Assembly (NCBI GenBank): GCA_030620575.1
Contig: JAUXEL010000015.1
Span: 1 to 17,149, forward strand
From: Fidelibacterota bacterium
Lineage (GTDB): Bacteria; Fidelibacterota; Fidelibacteria; Fidelibacterales; Fidelibacteraceae
Direction of reading: 5' to 3'
DNA length: 17,149 nucleotides
The notes under the pieces are model-generated. The model was not told where the DNA came from, searched no databases, and worked only from the letters and a program-made list of their open reading frames with translations. Shown here piece after piece: positions 6,888 through 15,062 of this stretch (the first letter of the stretch is position 1; each line of letters begins with the position of its first letter). The position numbers were made by a program, and so were the translations under genes.

Positions 6888-7682
6888 ATGTTTGCCAAAT
6901 TTTATGACTTTATTATTCGTAAGCACCTTGAGGTATTAACCGTAATATTTGTCGGTATATCTCTAATACTCTTATCCCAAACAGAAAATCATGTAATTTT
7001 TTCCCTTCAGACTAAGTGGAAAGATGTTTCTTCATTCATTGAAAAACCTATTTTAGAACAGCAACGTAAAAGAAAAGTAATTGAAGAAAATAAACAGTTA
7101 CGAATGGATGTTTTTCGATTAAATCAGGAGCTTGCACATTTGCAAAGTCTGGATACCGAAAATGAACGTTTGCGTGAAATGCTGGGTTTTCGCGATACAT
7201 CAAAGTATGAATTGCTTCCCGGTCTGATTTTATATAAAGGATTCAAAAGCGGATCGAGTATTATAACACTGGATAAAGGACGTAATGACAATGTACATAA
7301 AAATGATATTATTGTAGATAAGAATGGCTTAGTTGGACGCATTCTCTCCAGTGGAAAACGAAGTAGTATTTCCAGTATGATTATTGAGCCGGATGTCCGC
7401 GTAAGTGTCCGAATCAATCCACCCTGTGTATATGGCATACTAAAATGGCACCATGGAAACATCTTTGTTATTGAGGACATTCCCACCAATATTGATATTA
7501 AACCGGGGTGGACAGTAACAACATCGGGTTTTTCTGAAATATATCCACCCGATATTCCGATTGGGATTATCACCGATGTATCTTCATCAGAAAATGGTTT
7601 TACCTATTTAATTTATGGGGATTATTTTGTTTCATTTAAAACACTGCATGAAGTATTTATATTGAGAGATTATGGAAAATAG
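6888..7682 (+). CDS. mreC: Rod-shape-determining protein MreC
   Basis: 264 aa. A bitopic inner-membrane protein of the elongasome whose periplasmic part activates PBP2-RodA. Residues 1-12 are cytoplasmic and about 14-31 are a single membrane helix (VLTVIFVGISLILL). Residues about 55-100 are heptad-like coiled coil rich in E, Q, L and R (ENKQLRMDVFRLNQELAHLQ). The rest is the two-barrel beta domain, with characteristic stretches such as ITLDKGRNDNVHKNDIIVDK and GLVGRILSSG. The ATG follows the mreB stop codon with no gap and no Shine-Dalgarno is visible, so translation is probably coupled to mreB. Its last 11 bases overlap mreD. Confidence 0.95.
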   Translation: MFAKFYDFIIRKHLEVLTVIFVGISLILLSQTENHVIFSLQTKWKDVSSFIEKPILEQQRKRKVIEENKQLRMDVFRLNQELAHLQSLDTENERLREMLGFRDTSKYELLPGLILYKGFKSGSSIITLDKGRNDNVHKNDIIVDKNGLVGRILSSGKRSSISSMIIEPDVRVSVRINPPCVYGILKWHHGNIFVIEDIPTNIDIKPGWTVTTSGFSEIYPPDIPIGIITDVSSSENGFTYLIYGDYFVSFKTLHEVFILRDYGK

Positions 7683-8172
7683 TCAGACAAATTCTCGTAT
7701 ATTATACCTTGTATTAGGTGTGTTGTTTATTATCAGCACCATCTTTAACGATTTTATCGGAATAGCTGGCATTCACCCGGATATTTTATTGATAATTTTA
7801 TTTTTTCTCGTCTTTAATGAAAAACCGATAGTAGTTATTATTGCCGCTTTTGTTTTTGGGTTTCTTCAAGATATTTTATTACCCGGCAGTGTTCAATACT
7901 GGGGTTTATCACCATTATTTAAAACCCTGATCGCATATATACTGCTTAAATTATTGCCGTTTATTCAGCGTTTTAAAGGCTTTATTTTTTATATTAGCCT
8001 GTTTGCTTCCATGTTTGTTTATTATGTTTTTTATAATTTACTTTACTATTCCGGATACGTAAAACCTTTCATCATTTTATATCGTTATACTATTCCGGAA
8101 ACACTGTATACTTTTTTACTATTGCTTATTATCAATGCAATATTTCCAATCCACAACAAAAATGGCAAGTAA
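7672..8172 (+). CDS. mreD: Rod-shape-determining protein MreD
   Basis: 166 aa, very hydrophobic, with about five to six membrane helices and few charged residues. It is the expected integral-membrane partner of MreC. MreD sequences are poorly conserved, so the call rests on size, hydrophobicity, the family-like pattern HPDILLIILFFLVFN...GFLQDILLPG, and position between mreC and mrdA. The ATG lies inside the end of mreC (11-nt overlap in another frame), with only a weak GAGAG ahead of it, which suggests translational coupling. Confidence 0.88.
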   Translation: MENSQTNSRILYLVLGVLFIISTIFNDFIGIAGIHPDILLIILFFLVFNEKPIVVIIAAFVFGFLQDILLPGSVQYWGLSPLFKTLIAYILLKLLPFIQRFKGFIFYISLFASMFVYYVFYNLLYYSGYVKPFIILYRYTIPETLYTFLLLLIINAIFPIHNKNGK

Positions 8173-8174
8173 AT

Positions 8175-9947
8175 ATGTCACAGGAAGTCAAAAACCGGAT
8201 AAGCCAATACCGCATAATAACGATTATCGTTTTGGCTTTACTAATATTTGTCGTTTTAATTGTCCGCTTTTATACCTTGCAAATTACTAATTATACCACT
8301 TATCGCAGTGCGGCAGTTGGAAATATGTTGAACCGTATTGATATTTCGGCGCCCCGGGGAATAGTATATGACCGGAAGGGAAAAGAAATAATTTATAATG
8401 TCCCGTGCTATAATGTCATTGTTTATCCCGATCTTATTAAGCGGCATCCGGATACCTGGCAAAAACTTGCAGATATTACAGGGGTTTCAATCGAAGCCCT
8501 GCAATATACCATGAAGCGGAATCAATACGGCACTTATCGTCCGGCTATTGTCTTGCGAAATATTGATTTTAAGGTAAATACAATAATTAATGAGAACATT
8601 CAGGATCTTCCTGGAGCCGAAATTGTTTTTAGCCCAATTCGCGAATATACCAATGATATTAAAAGCGGTAATCTATTGGGATATACGGCACAAATTCGTC
8701 GAAAAGATATGTATAAATATCGCGAATCAGGGTATAAACTGGGTGATATTATTGGATATGACGGGGTGGAAAAGCAATATGAACATCTGTTAAGAGGCAA
8801 ACGCGGATACAGATATAAACTGGTAAATGCTTCAGGAAAACCCCTGAACGATCAGGCATATGAACAAATCAATCCTGAACCTGGAAACGCATTGTATTTA
8901 ACAATAGATTATAAACTACAAGCTTATGCGGAATCCTTGCTTGTTAATTATAATGGTGTAGCGATCGTAATGAATTATGAAAATGGGGAAATTCTTGCAA
9001 GCGTTTCATCGCCGACTTATGATCCTGATATATTTACGGACGGCTTAAGCCAGACAGAATGGGATTCTATTGTACAAGATAAACGTATTCCATTGTTTAA
9101 CCGCATGATTCGCGGTCAATACCCGGCGGGATCAATTTATAAAATGGTTGCGGCGATAGCTGCCATGGAAAAGAAGGTTATCACGCCATCTACGGAATTT
9201 GAATGCACCGGAGTATACAATTTAGGCGGCCGGGATTATAAATGTTCGCATATACACGGCATGGAAAATCTGAATGAAGCTATAGCCCATTCGTGTAATA
9301 TATATTTTTATAATCTGATTTTAAAGCTGGGAATAGATGATTGGAGTTACTACGCAAAACTTTTGACCTTCGGTGAACTGACCGGTATTGATCTGCCCGG
9401 GGAATTAGCGGGAATATGTCCGGACAGGGAATTCATGGATAATCAATACGGTAAACGGAAATGGTGGAAAGGCATGTGGCTAAATATGGTTATCGGGCAA
9501 GGTGATGTTCTGGTAACGCCAATGCAGGTTATTAGATATACGGGAATTTTAGCAACACGCGGTAAAATCACCACCCCGCACGTATTAAAATCTATCCACT
9601 ATACGCATGATAACACAACGCAACAACCAGAATATCCGGTAAAATATATTAATGAAATATCCGCATCTACCTGGAAAGAAATAGGAGCAGGCATGCAAAA
9701 TGCGGTACAAAGCAGTTGGGGAACCGGTCGTACTGCAAATGTTCCCGGGCTGCATATGTATGGAAAAACGGGAACCGCACAAAATCCACACGGTGAATCA
9801 CACGGCTGGTTTTTAGGTTACTCCAAGAAAACAGATTTCCCCTATGCTGTGGTTGTATTTATCGAGCATGGAATTGCGGGAAGTGATATTGCAGCACCGG
9901 TTGCCGGACAACTCTTGAAAGCCTATTACTACATGAGAGACAAATGA
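8175..9947 (+). CDS. mrdA: Penicillin-binding protein 2, peptidoglycan D,D-transpeptidase
   Basis: 590 aa. A class B PBP that cross-links peptidoglycan during side-wall elongation together with RodA. It has a short cytoplasmic N-terminus, one membrane helix (about residues 14-32, ITIIVLALLIFVVLIVRF), a pedestal/dimerisation domain (about 50-230, including APRGIVYDRKG), and a transpeptidase domain. The active-site motifs are all present: nucleophile Ser320 in SIYK (320-323), SCN at 373-375, and KTG at 531-533 in YGKTGTAQ. PGELAG and VIGQGDVLVTPMQ are also typical. It starts 2 nt after mreD and shares ATGA with rodA. PBP2 is preferred over PBP3/FtsI because of the mreBCD-rodA context. Confidence 0.95.
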   Translation: MSQEVKNRISQYRIITIIVLALLIFVVLIVRFYTLQITNYTTYRSAAVGNMLNRIDISAPRGIVYDRKGKEIIYNVPCYNVIVYPDLIKRHPDTWQKLADITGVSIEALQYTMKRNQYGTYRPAIVLRNIDFKVNTIINENIQDLPGAEIVFSPIREYTNDIKSGNLLGYTAQIRRKDMYKYRESGYKLGDIIGYDGVEKQYEHLLRGKRGYRYKLVNASGKPLNDQAYEQINPEPGNALYLTIDYKLQAYAESLLVNYNGVAIVMNYENGEILASVSSPTYDPDIFTDGLSQTEWDSIVQDKRIPLFNRMIRGQYPAGSIYKMVAAIAAMEKKVITPSTEFECTGVYNLGGRDYKCSHIHGMENLNEAIAHSCNIYFYNLILKLGIDDWSYYAKLLTFGELTGIDLPGELAGICPDREFMDNQYGKRKWWKGMWLNMVIGQGDVLVTPMQVIRYTGILATRGKITTPHVLKSIHYTHDNTTQQPEYPVKYINEISASTWKEIGAGMQNAVQSSWGTGRTANVPGLHMYGKTGTAQNPHGESHGWFLGYSKKTDFPYAVVVFIEHGIAGSDIAAPVAGQLLKAYYYMRDK

Positions 9948-11170
9948 GATTTAAAGATTTTTTCAGTTCAAGATTTTCAGAAATGGACATTCTGTCACTA
10001 ATATTGATCTTCCTCCTGACATGTGGTGGATTAATTGCTATTTATAGCGCAACTTCCTTTATCGGTTCCACGGCAAACATGCAATATTTCTGGAAACAAA
10101 TTTTAGGCATTATCGGCGGTTTGGCTATGTTTATTATGCTTTTCTCTGTGCGCAAGAGCTTTTTACTCAGCTACGCTGAAATTCTTTATATTATCGGTAT
10201 TGGACTTATTATTATTCCATTCATTTTATCTATGGTGAGCTCGGGAACAAATCGCTGGATCACCCTCGGCGACTTTCAAATACAACCATCAGAATACATG
10301 AAATTTATACTTATTATCATGTTGGCAAAATATTTTAGCGAAACGCGACGTTCACCCCAAAACCCCGGATATGTATTGTATCCCCTTGGTATACTTTTAA
10401 TCCCGGCGGGACTTGTTTTTATTCAACCGGATTTGGGAACTACACTTATTTATATTGTCGTGTTTGCTGCAATGTTGTTTATAAGCGGATACAAACTTTA
10501 TTATATTTTTTTACTAATTGCTCCTTTTGTTACTGTGCTTGCAGCGTTTAACAGCTGGGTGTTTCTGGTGTGGGGGCTTATTATAGCGATCATCATTTTT
10601 CTAAATAATAAAAACGTTCTCTTTTCTGCGATGATTTTTTTAATGAATATTTTGGTGGGAGTAATGACGCCTTTTTTCTGGAATGCTATCAAACCCTATC
10701 AACAACAACGGATTTTGACAATGTTAAATCCACAACTTGATCCAATGGGTGCCGGATATCAGGTCATTCAATCTCAAATTGCAATCGGATCCGGCGGATT
10801 GCACGGTAAAGGGTTTTTACAAGGAACGCAGGCTCATCTGCATTTTTTACCGGAACAGCACACAGATTTTATTTTCTCCGTAATATCAGAGGAATTTGGT
10901 TTTATCGGCATCAGTCTCATATTGTTTATATATTGCTTTTTGATTCTTAGATGGTTTAGAATGGTGCTTACGGCAAAAAGCACTTTTAGTGCCATGTTGA
11001 TCATTGGCGGCACTACCGCTTTATTGGCACATATTTTTATAAATGTTGGCATGACAGTTGGATTGCTCCCCGTAACGGGGAAACCGCTTCCATTCATCAG
11101 CTACGGCGGAAGTTTTTTAATGACCTGTTTTGGTCTTGTGGGACTTGTATTAAACGGAAACGCAGAATAG
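9944..11170 (+). CDS. rodA: Rod-shape peptidoglycan glycosyltransferase RodA
   Basis: 408 aa SEDS-family polytopic membrane protein, about ten helices. It polymerises lipid II into glycan strands in the elongation machinery. Family landmarks: GTNRWITLGDFQIQPSE in the first half; FIQPDLGTTL, whose Asp163 matches the essential SEDS acidic residue; LPEQHTDFIFSVISEEFGF; and near the C-terminus GLLPVTGKPLPFISYGGS. The start codon overlaps the mrdA stop (ATGA), indicating translational coupling and suggesting 1:1 production with its partner transpeptidase. RodA rather than FtsW is inferred from the operon. No clear terminator follows; the 120-nt gap to smpB is AT-rich. Confidence 0.95.
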   Translation: MRFKDFFSSRFSEMDILSLILIFLLTCGGLIAIYSATSFIGSTANMQYFWKQILGIIGGLAMFIMLFSVRKSFLLSYAEILYIIGIGLIIIPFILSMVSSGTNRWITLGDFQIQPSEYMKFILIIMLAKYFSETRRSPQNPGYVLYPLGILLIPAGLVFIQPDLGTTLIYIVVFAAMLFISGYKLYYIFLLIAPFVTVLAAFNSWVFLVWGLIIAIIIFLNNKNVLFSAMIFLMNILVGVMTPFFWNAIKPYQQQRILTMLNPQLDPMGAGYQVIQSQIAIGSGGLHGKGFLQGTQAHLHFLPEQHTDFIFSVISEEFGFIGISLILFIYCFLILRWFRMVLTAKSTFSAMLIIGGTTALLAHIFINVGMTVGLLPVTGKPLPFISYGGSFLMTCFGLVGLVLNGNAE

Positions 11171-11255
11171 CTTTTTGCAAAATGTGTTTCTAATTGTTTC
11201 GATCCATCACCTCAATTTTTTTGATTTAATCATTTCAACCATATCAATTTCTAAC

Positions 11256-11290
11256 TTCACATTTCTGTATAACTTCGTTATATTAGCTTC
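11256..11290 (+). promoter_or_regulatory. Promoter of smpB, predicting a leaderless transcript
   Basis: TTCACA (11256-11261; five of six to TTGACA), a 17-nt spacer, then TATATT (11279-11284). Six bases follow before the ATG at 11291, so the start codon falls at the expected +1. No Shine-Dalgarno is visible. TCGTTATATTA (11275-11285) is identical to the tRNA-Val promoter core. Confidence 0.6.
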
Positions 11291-11734
11291 ATGGAAAAGC
11301 TGATATTAAAAAACAGAAAAGCATATTATGATTATCATATCCTCGAAAAAGTCGAGGCCGGAATTGTTCTTCACGGAATGGAAGTTAAAGCAATTCGTGA
11401 AGGGAAAATAAATATCAAAGAGGCTTATTGTAATTATCAAAATAATGAACTTTATTTGATGCAGGCACATATATCTTCGTATTCACATGCCGGGCATGAA
11501 CAGCATGATCCGGTTCGTCCGAAAAAATTGTTGCTGCATAAAAAAGAATTACACCGATTAAGAAAAAAACGTGACGAACAGCAACTTACTCTTGTCCCGC
11601 TTGCGCTCTATTGGTCCGGTAATCACATTAAAGTTGAGATTGGTCTGGCCAAAGGAAAAAAATTACATGATAAACGCCAAGATATAGCAAAACGGGACGA
11701 AAAACGGAATCTTGAACGCTACATGAAACATTGA
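11291..11734 (+). CDS. smpB: SsrA-binding protein SmpB
   Basis: 147 aa, typical length. SmpB binds tmRNA and guides it to stalled ribosomes for trans-translation. The beta-barrel part shows NRKAYYDYHILEKVEAGIVL, GMEVKAIREGKINIKEAY and HDPVRPKKLLLHKKEL. The lysine/arginine-rich C-terminal tail (GKKLHDKRQDIAKRDEKRN) inserts into the empty mRNA channel. The ATG is fixed by an in-frame stop 21 nt upstream (TAA 11270-11272) with no alternative start, and by conserved sequence beginning within ten residues. A strong promoter ends just before the ATG. The tmRNA gene itself is not in this window. tyrS follows after 17 nt. Confidence 0.97.
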   Translation: MEKLILKNRKAYYDYHILEKVEAGIVLHGMEVKAIREGKINIKEAYCNYQNNELYLMQAHISSYSHAGHEQHDPVRPKKLLLHKKELHRLRKKRDEQQLTLVPLALYWSGNHIKVEIGLAKGKKLHDKRQDIAKRDEKRNLERYMKH

Positions 11735-11751
11735 GATAAAAGGAGCCGCAC

Positions 11752-12966
11752 ATGAATCAATTTCCGTCGTTGAACGAACAGATGGATATAATTCGCAAAG
11801 GTGCAGAAGAAATTATTCCCGAAGAGGAACTTGTTAGAAAAATTGAAAAAAGTATAAAAACACAGACCCCTCTTCGCGTAAAACTTGGTGCGGATCCCAG
11901 TCGCCCGGATTTACATATAGGTCATGCTGTTGTATTGGGAAAGATGAGGCAATTCCAGGATATTGGGCACCAGGCCATATTGATTATTGGTGATTTTACC
12001 GCTATAATAGGCGATCCAACAGGACGCAATAAAACACGCCCGGCATTAACCCCGGAAGAAACAAAGAAGAATGCACAATCATATTTTGATCAAGCGGGGA
12101 TTGTTTTAGATCGCAAGCATCTCGAAATACGTTATAATTCAGAATGGTTGAATGCAATGAACTTTCAGAAAATAATTACCCTGTCAGCACATTATACCGT
12201 TGCACAGATGCTGGAACGTGACGATTTTTCTAAACGCTATAAAAACGGAATACCAATTTCTGTTCATGAATTAATGTATCCCCTGGCGCAAGCATATGAT
12301 AGTGTTGCCGTAAAATCAGATATTGAATTGGGCGGAACAGACCAAAAATTTAATCTACTGGTAGGCCGTGATATTCAACGGGAATACGACCAAGAACCCC
12401 AAGTGATTCTTACAATGCCCATTTTAGAAGGACTACGTGGAGCGGAAAAGATGTCAAAATCTTTAGACAATTATATTGGCATTACCGATACAGCAGAAAA
12501 TATGTACGGGAAAACCCTATCTATCAGTGATGACATGATATTACGTTACTTCATCTTGGTAACCGATTTATCGGGAGATCAAATAGAAACATATAAACAG
12601 GCAATGGAAGAAGGTAAAAACCCCCGTAACATAAAACATGAATTAGCATGGCACCTTGTGCGCAGATATCATAATGCAAATGCCGCCGATCAGGCAAAAG
12701 AACATTTTCACAAGGTTTTTATTAAAAAAGATGTTCCTGAGAACATGCCGGAATATACTGTTGCAGACAATGAAGTATTCATTACAAAACTAATGGTTGA
12801 GAGCGGGCTATGTCACTCAGGCGGGGAAGCAAAGCGTTTGGTCTCGCAAGGTGGCGTATATCTCAACGGAAACCGCATTTTATCCCATTCAACCGCGGTC
12901 CAAATTGAAGATGGCGCTATACTAAAAGTTGGGAAACGGAAATTTATGAAGTTGCGCAGAATATAG
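11752..12966 (+). CDS. tyrS: Tyrosyl-tRNA synthetase
   Basis: 404 aa class I aminoacyl-tRNA synthetase that charges tRNA-Tyr. The catalytic Rossmann fold carries HIGH at residues 55-58 (PDLHIGH) and KMSKS at 233-237 (AEKMSKSLDNYIGI), with GDFTAIIGDPTGR and SDIELGGTDQKFNLL between them. The last ~65 residues form an S4 RNA-binding domain (LVSQGGVYLNGNRI). The intact KMSKS motif and overall pattern fit the TyrZ-like subgroup better than the E. coli TyrS type, which has KFGKT. AGGAG (11741-11745) lies 6 nt before the ATG. The close spacing to smpB suggests one transcript. Confidence 0.96.
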   Translation: MNQFPSLNEQMDIIRKGAEEIIPEEELVRKIEKSIKTQTPLRVKLGADPSRPDLHIGHAVVLGKMRQFQDIGHQAILIIGDFTAIIGDPTGRNKTRPALTPEETKKNAQSYFDQAGIVLDRKHLEIRYNSEWLNAMNFQKIITLSAHYTVAQMLERDDFSKRYKNGIPISVHELMYPLAQAYDSVAVKSDIELGGTDQKFNLLVGRDIQREYDQEPQVILTMPILEGLRGAEKMSKSLDNYIGITDTAENMYGKTLSISDDMILRYFILVTDLSGDQIETYKQAMEEGKNPRNIKHELAWHLVRRYHNANAADQAKEHFHKVFIKKDVPENMPEYTVADNEVFITKLMVESGLCHSGGEAKRLVSQGGVYLNGNRILSHSTAVQIEDGAILKVGKRKFMKLRRI

Positions 12967-12979
12967 ATCAGGTTCTATT

Positions 12980-12985
12980 TATAAT
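12980..12985 (+). promoter_or_regulatory. Possible -10 element ahead of tilS
   Basis: A perfect TATAAT lies in the 41-nt tyrS-tilS gap, 22 nt before the tilS ATG. The -35 position (near 12957-12962) does not match the consensus; TTGCGC at 12952 would need a 22-nt spacer. It could be chance in AT-rich sequence. Confidence 0.25.
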
Positions 12986-13007
12986 AATATAGCACAAAAG
13001 GCTTACC

Positions 13008-14429
13008 ATGAAATGGTCTCCACTTGCGGAAAAAGTACACCAATCCCTAATCCGCAATGCACTCGTAAACCAAGATGATAATATTTTACTGGCTGTTTCA
13101 GGCGGCCTTGACAGTGTGGTATTATTGCATCTTTTTATCGAATTGCAGACACGATGGAATTGGAAACTTACAATTGGACACATAAACCATGGTTTTCGCC
13201 CGGAATATGATGAACAGGAATCCCGATTTTGTAAAGCACTCGCAAAAAAATATGAACTTAGGTATGTAGAAAAAACACTAAATTTATTACATCTTGATGA
13301 ACAGAAAAAATATTCTCCCGAAGGGACACAAAATCCGAGTCTTGAATCACTTGCACGAGCTGCACGATATCATATTTTTGAAGAATGGGCAAACACCATG
13401 CATAGTAACGCTGTTGTTACTGCACACCACGCCAATGATCAAGCAGAAACCATTATATACCGTATGTTGACAGGAGCCGGAATTAACGGACTTTCCGGTA
13501 TTCCCCAAAAACGAGGAATTTTCAAACGCCCCTTAAGGAAAATATTACGTCTTGAACTGGAAACATATGCACAAGAGCAAAATCTATCTTTTTGCGAAGA
13601 CCTAACTAATAAAGATGAACGTTTTGCACGAAATAAAATCCGCCACACCGTAATTCCCGCTATAAAAAATATGGGATTTGAAAATCTTGAACAAGCATTG
13701 GCGCATTCTGCACAATCACTGCAAGATGCCGGCGAGGCCTTACAGGCATATGAAAAATTATTAATTGAAAAAAACATCCAAATTACTGAATCCAGCATAA
13801 AACTGCATTGTGAAACTTTTAAAAACGTTTCGATATATATGCAAAAACGCCTACTTCAATACATATACTACGGCACACTCAATGTAATACAACATATATC
13901 ACAACACCAGCTTGACCAACTGTGTGATTTTATTGCCAGATCAAATGTCGGTCACACAATGAAAATAGCGGGACACACTTTGTACAAAGACCGGGAATAT
14001 ATTATATGGTACAAAAAACACACTGTTAATGTTTATTATAAAATACTATGTAAAAAAGGGATATATCTCAAAGATAAAAATAATAACGGCATGCAAATCA
14101 GTGTCATAAAATCTCCGGATTTTACACCTCCTTCAAATCCATCAATCGCATATTTTTCACCGGATATTCTTGGAAAAACCTTGATATATAGATCATGGAT
14201 ACAGGGCGATAAAATGACATTATTTGGCTTGGGAAATACCAAAAAAATAAGCGATATTTTAAAAGATGAAAAACTGAAGCCCTATGATAAAAAATATTAT
14301 CCGGTATTAATACTGAATGATGAAATCATATGGATACCCGGGGTAAAACGTTCAAATGCATACCGGGTTGAAAATAAACATACAGACATTGTAATGATTA
14401 CCTATAAAAAAACGGAGCAGACAGCATGA
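13008..14429 (+). CDS. tilS: tRNA(Ile)-lysidine synthetase TilS
   Basis: 473 aa, close to the long B. subtilis-type TilS. Uses ATP and lysine to convert C34 of tRNA-Ile(CAU) to lysidine, so that it reads AUA and is charged with isoleucine. The PP-loop SGGLDS is at residues 31-36. Further family motifs are INHGFRPEYDEQE, HHANDQAET (from residue 140) with GAGINGLSGIP, and EDLTNKDERFARNKIRH. The C-terminal substrate-recognition domain contains GDKMTLFGLGNTKKISDILKDEK and IIWIPGVKRSNAYRV. AAGG lies a few bases before the ATG. It overlaps hpt by ATGA. The tilS-hpt-ftsH order is shared with many bacteria, which supports both calls. Confidence 0.95.
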   Translation: MKWSPLAEKVHQSLIRNALVNQDDNILLAVSGGLDSVVLLHLFIELQTRWNWKLTIGHINHGFRPEYDEQESRFCKALAKKYELRYVEKTLNLLHLDEQKKYSPEGTQNPSLESLARAARYHIFEEWANTMHSNAVVTAHHANDQAETIIYRMLTGAGINGLSGIPQKRGIFKRPLRKILRLELETYAQEQNLSFCEDLTNKDERFARNKIRHTVIPAIKNMGFENLEQALAHSAQSLQDAGEALQAYEKLLIEKNIQITESSIKLHCETFKNVSIYMQKRLLQYIYYGTLNVIQHISQHQLDQLCDFIARSNVGHTMKIAGHTLYKDREYIIWYKKHTVNVYYKILCKKGIYLKDKNNNGMQISVIKSPDFTPPSNPSIAYFSPDILGKTLIYRSWIQGDKMTLFGLGNTKKISDILKDEKLKPYDKKYYPVLILNDEIIWIPGVKRSNAYRVENKHTDIVMITYKKTEQTA

Positions 14430-15004
14430 TTAAAAAAACATTAACACTTGAATATGAAGGTACCTATAACGGGGAAACACTGGATTTGCTTTTATCCGAA
14501 GAGGAAATACAAGAAAGAGTAAAACAAATGGCACGACAGATTTCATCTGATTACAGAAAAAAAACGAAGCCCCCCATCATTATTGGTGTATTAAACGGCA
14601 GTTTTTATTTCATGGCTGATTTACTGCGGGATATGAATATTGAAGCCGAAATGGATTTTATCAAGATTTCTTCATACCGGAAAACAAAATCAACCGGAAC
14701 TATTCGTTTAATAAAAGATATTAGTGCCGATATATATGGTCGGGACATTATTCTTATTGAGGATATTATCGATACCGGCCTATCAATAAATTATCTTCGG
14801 AACCACTTTGAAAACAGCCACCCGAGCTCTGTTCGCGTTGCAACATTATTATATAAAAAAGAAATAACAAAGATTGATACAGAACCGGAATATGTAGGTT
14901 TTGAGATTCCGGATAAATTTGTAGTTGGCTATGGATTGGATATTGAACAGCAATATCGTCGCTTACGGGATATTTTTGCGATGAATTTACCAAAAGATCA
15001 ATAA
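14426..15004 (+). CDS. hpt: Hypoxanthine(-guanine) phosphoribosyltransferase
   Basis: 192 aa. Salvages hypoxanthine and/or guanine with PRPP to give IMP/GMP in the cytoplasm. The PRPP-binding motif is ILIEDIIDTGLS (residues 109-120), with acidic pair Glu112-Asp113 and likely catalytic Asp116. GVLNGSFYFMADLLRD near residue 52 is the first pyrophosphate loop, and DFIKISSYRKTKSTG is the flexible loop. Near the C-terminus FVVGYGLD is the purine-binding strand. GGAG (14414-14417) is 8 nt upstream, inside tilS, and the start overlaps the tilS stop. Base preference (Hyp versus Gua) cannot be read safely. Confidence 0.95.
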   Translation: MIKKTLTLEYEGTYNGETLDLLLSEEEIQERVKQMARQISSDYRKKTKPPIIIGVLNGSFYFMADLLRDMNIEAEMDFIKISSYRKTKSTGTIRLIKDISADIYGRDIILIEDIIDTGLSINYLRNHFENSHPSSVRVATLLYKKEITKIDTEPEYVGFEIPDKFVVGYGLDIEQQYRRLRDIFAMNLPKDQ

Positions 15005-15034
15005 AAAAAGGAACATTATCTCATGATTGTTTAG

Positions 15035-15040
15035 TATATT
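15035..15040 (+). promoter_or_regulatory. Possible -10 element of an internal ftsH promoter
   Basis: TATATT in GTATATTAG resembles the cores before smpB and tRNA-Val. It would start transcripts near 15047, just ahead of the ftsH ribosome binding site. No clear -35 is seen. ftsH may thus have extra, independent expression within the tilS-hpt-ftsH operon. Confidence 0.35.
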
Positions 15041-15050
15041 AGTTAGCTAT

Positions 15051-15057
15051 AAAGGAG
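15051..15057 (+). promoter_or_regulatory. Strong ribosome binding site of ftsH
   Basis: AAAGGAG lies 5 nt before the ATG at 15063. It decides the start: the in-frame TTG at 15027 has no such site and would put the -10-like element and this site inside the coding region. Confidence 0.8.
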
Positions 15058-15062
15058 AAAGC

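Noticed and set aside
7124..7573. 149-aa open frame antisense to mreC
   Set aside because: It has no recognisable domain, lies fully inside a well-supported mreC, and looks like a frame shadow.
11172..11183. TTTTGCAAAA palindrome just after rodA as a terminator
   Set aside because: A perfect palindrome has no loop and no T-tract follows; it cannot be supported as an intrinsic terminator.
11221..11232. TGATTTAATCA palindrome in the rodA-smpB gap as an operator
   Set aside because: An 11-base AT-rich near-palindrome is expected by chance in this sequence, and no second copy was seen.
13439..13798. 119-aa open frame antisense to tilS
   Set aside because: Cys/Ser-rich with no motif, opposite conserved tilS sequence; frame shadow.
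15027..15062. Upstream TTG start extending FtsH by 12 residues
   Set aside because: No ribosome binding site precedes it, while the ATG at 15063 has AAAGGAG at ideal spacing and gives the usual N-terminus.
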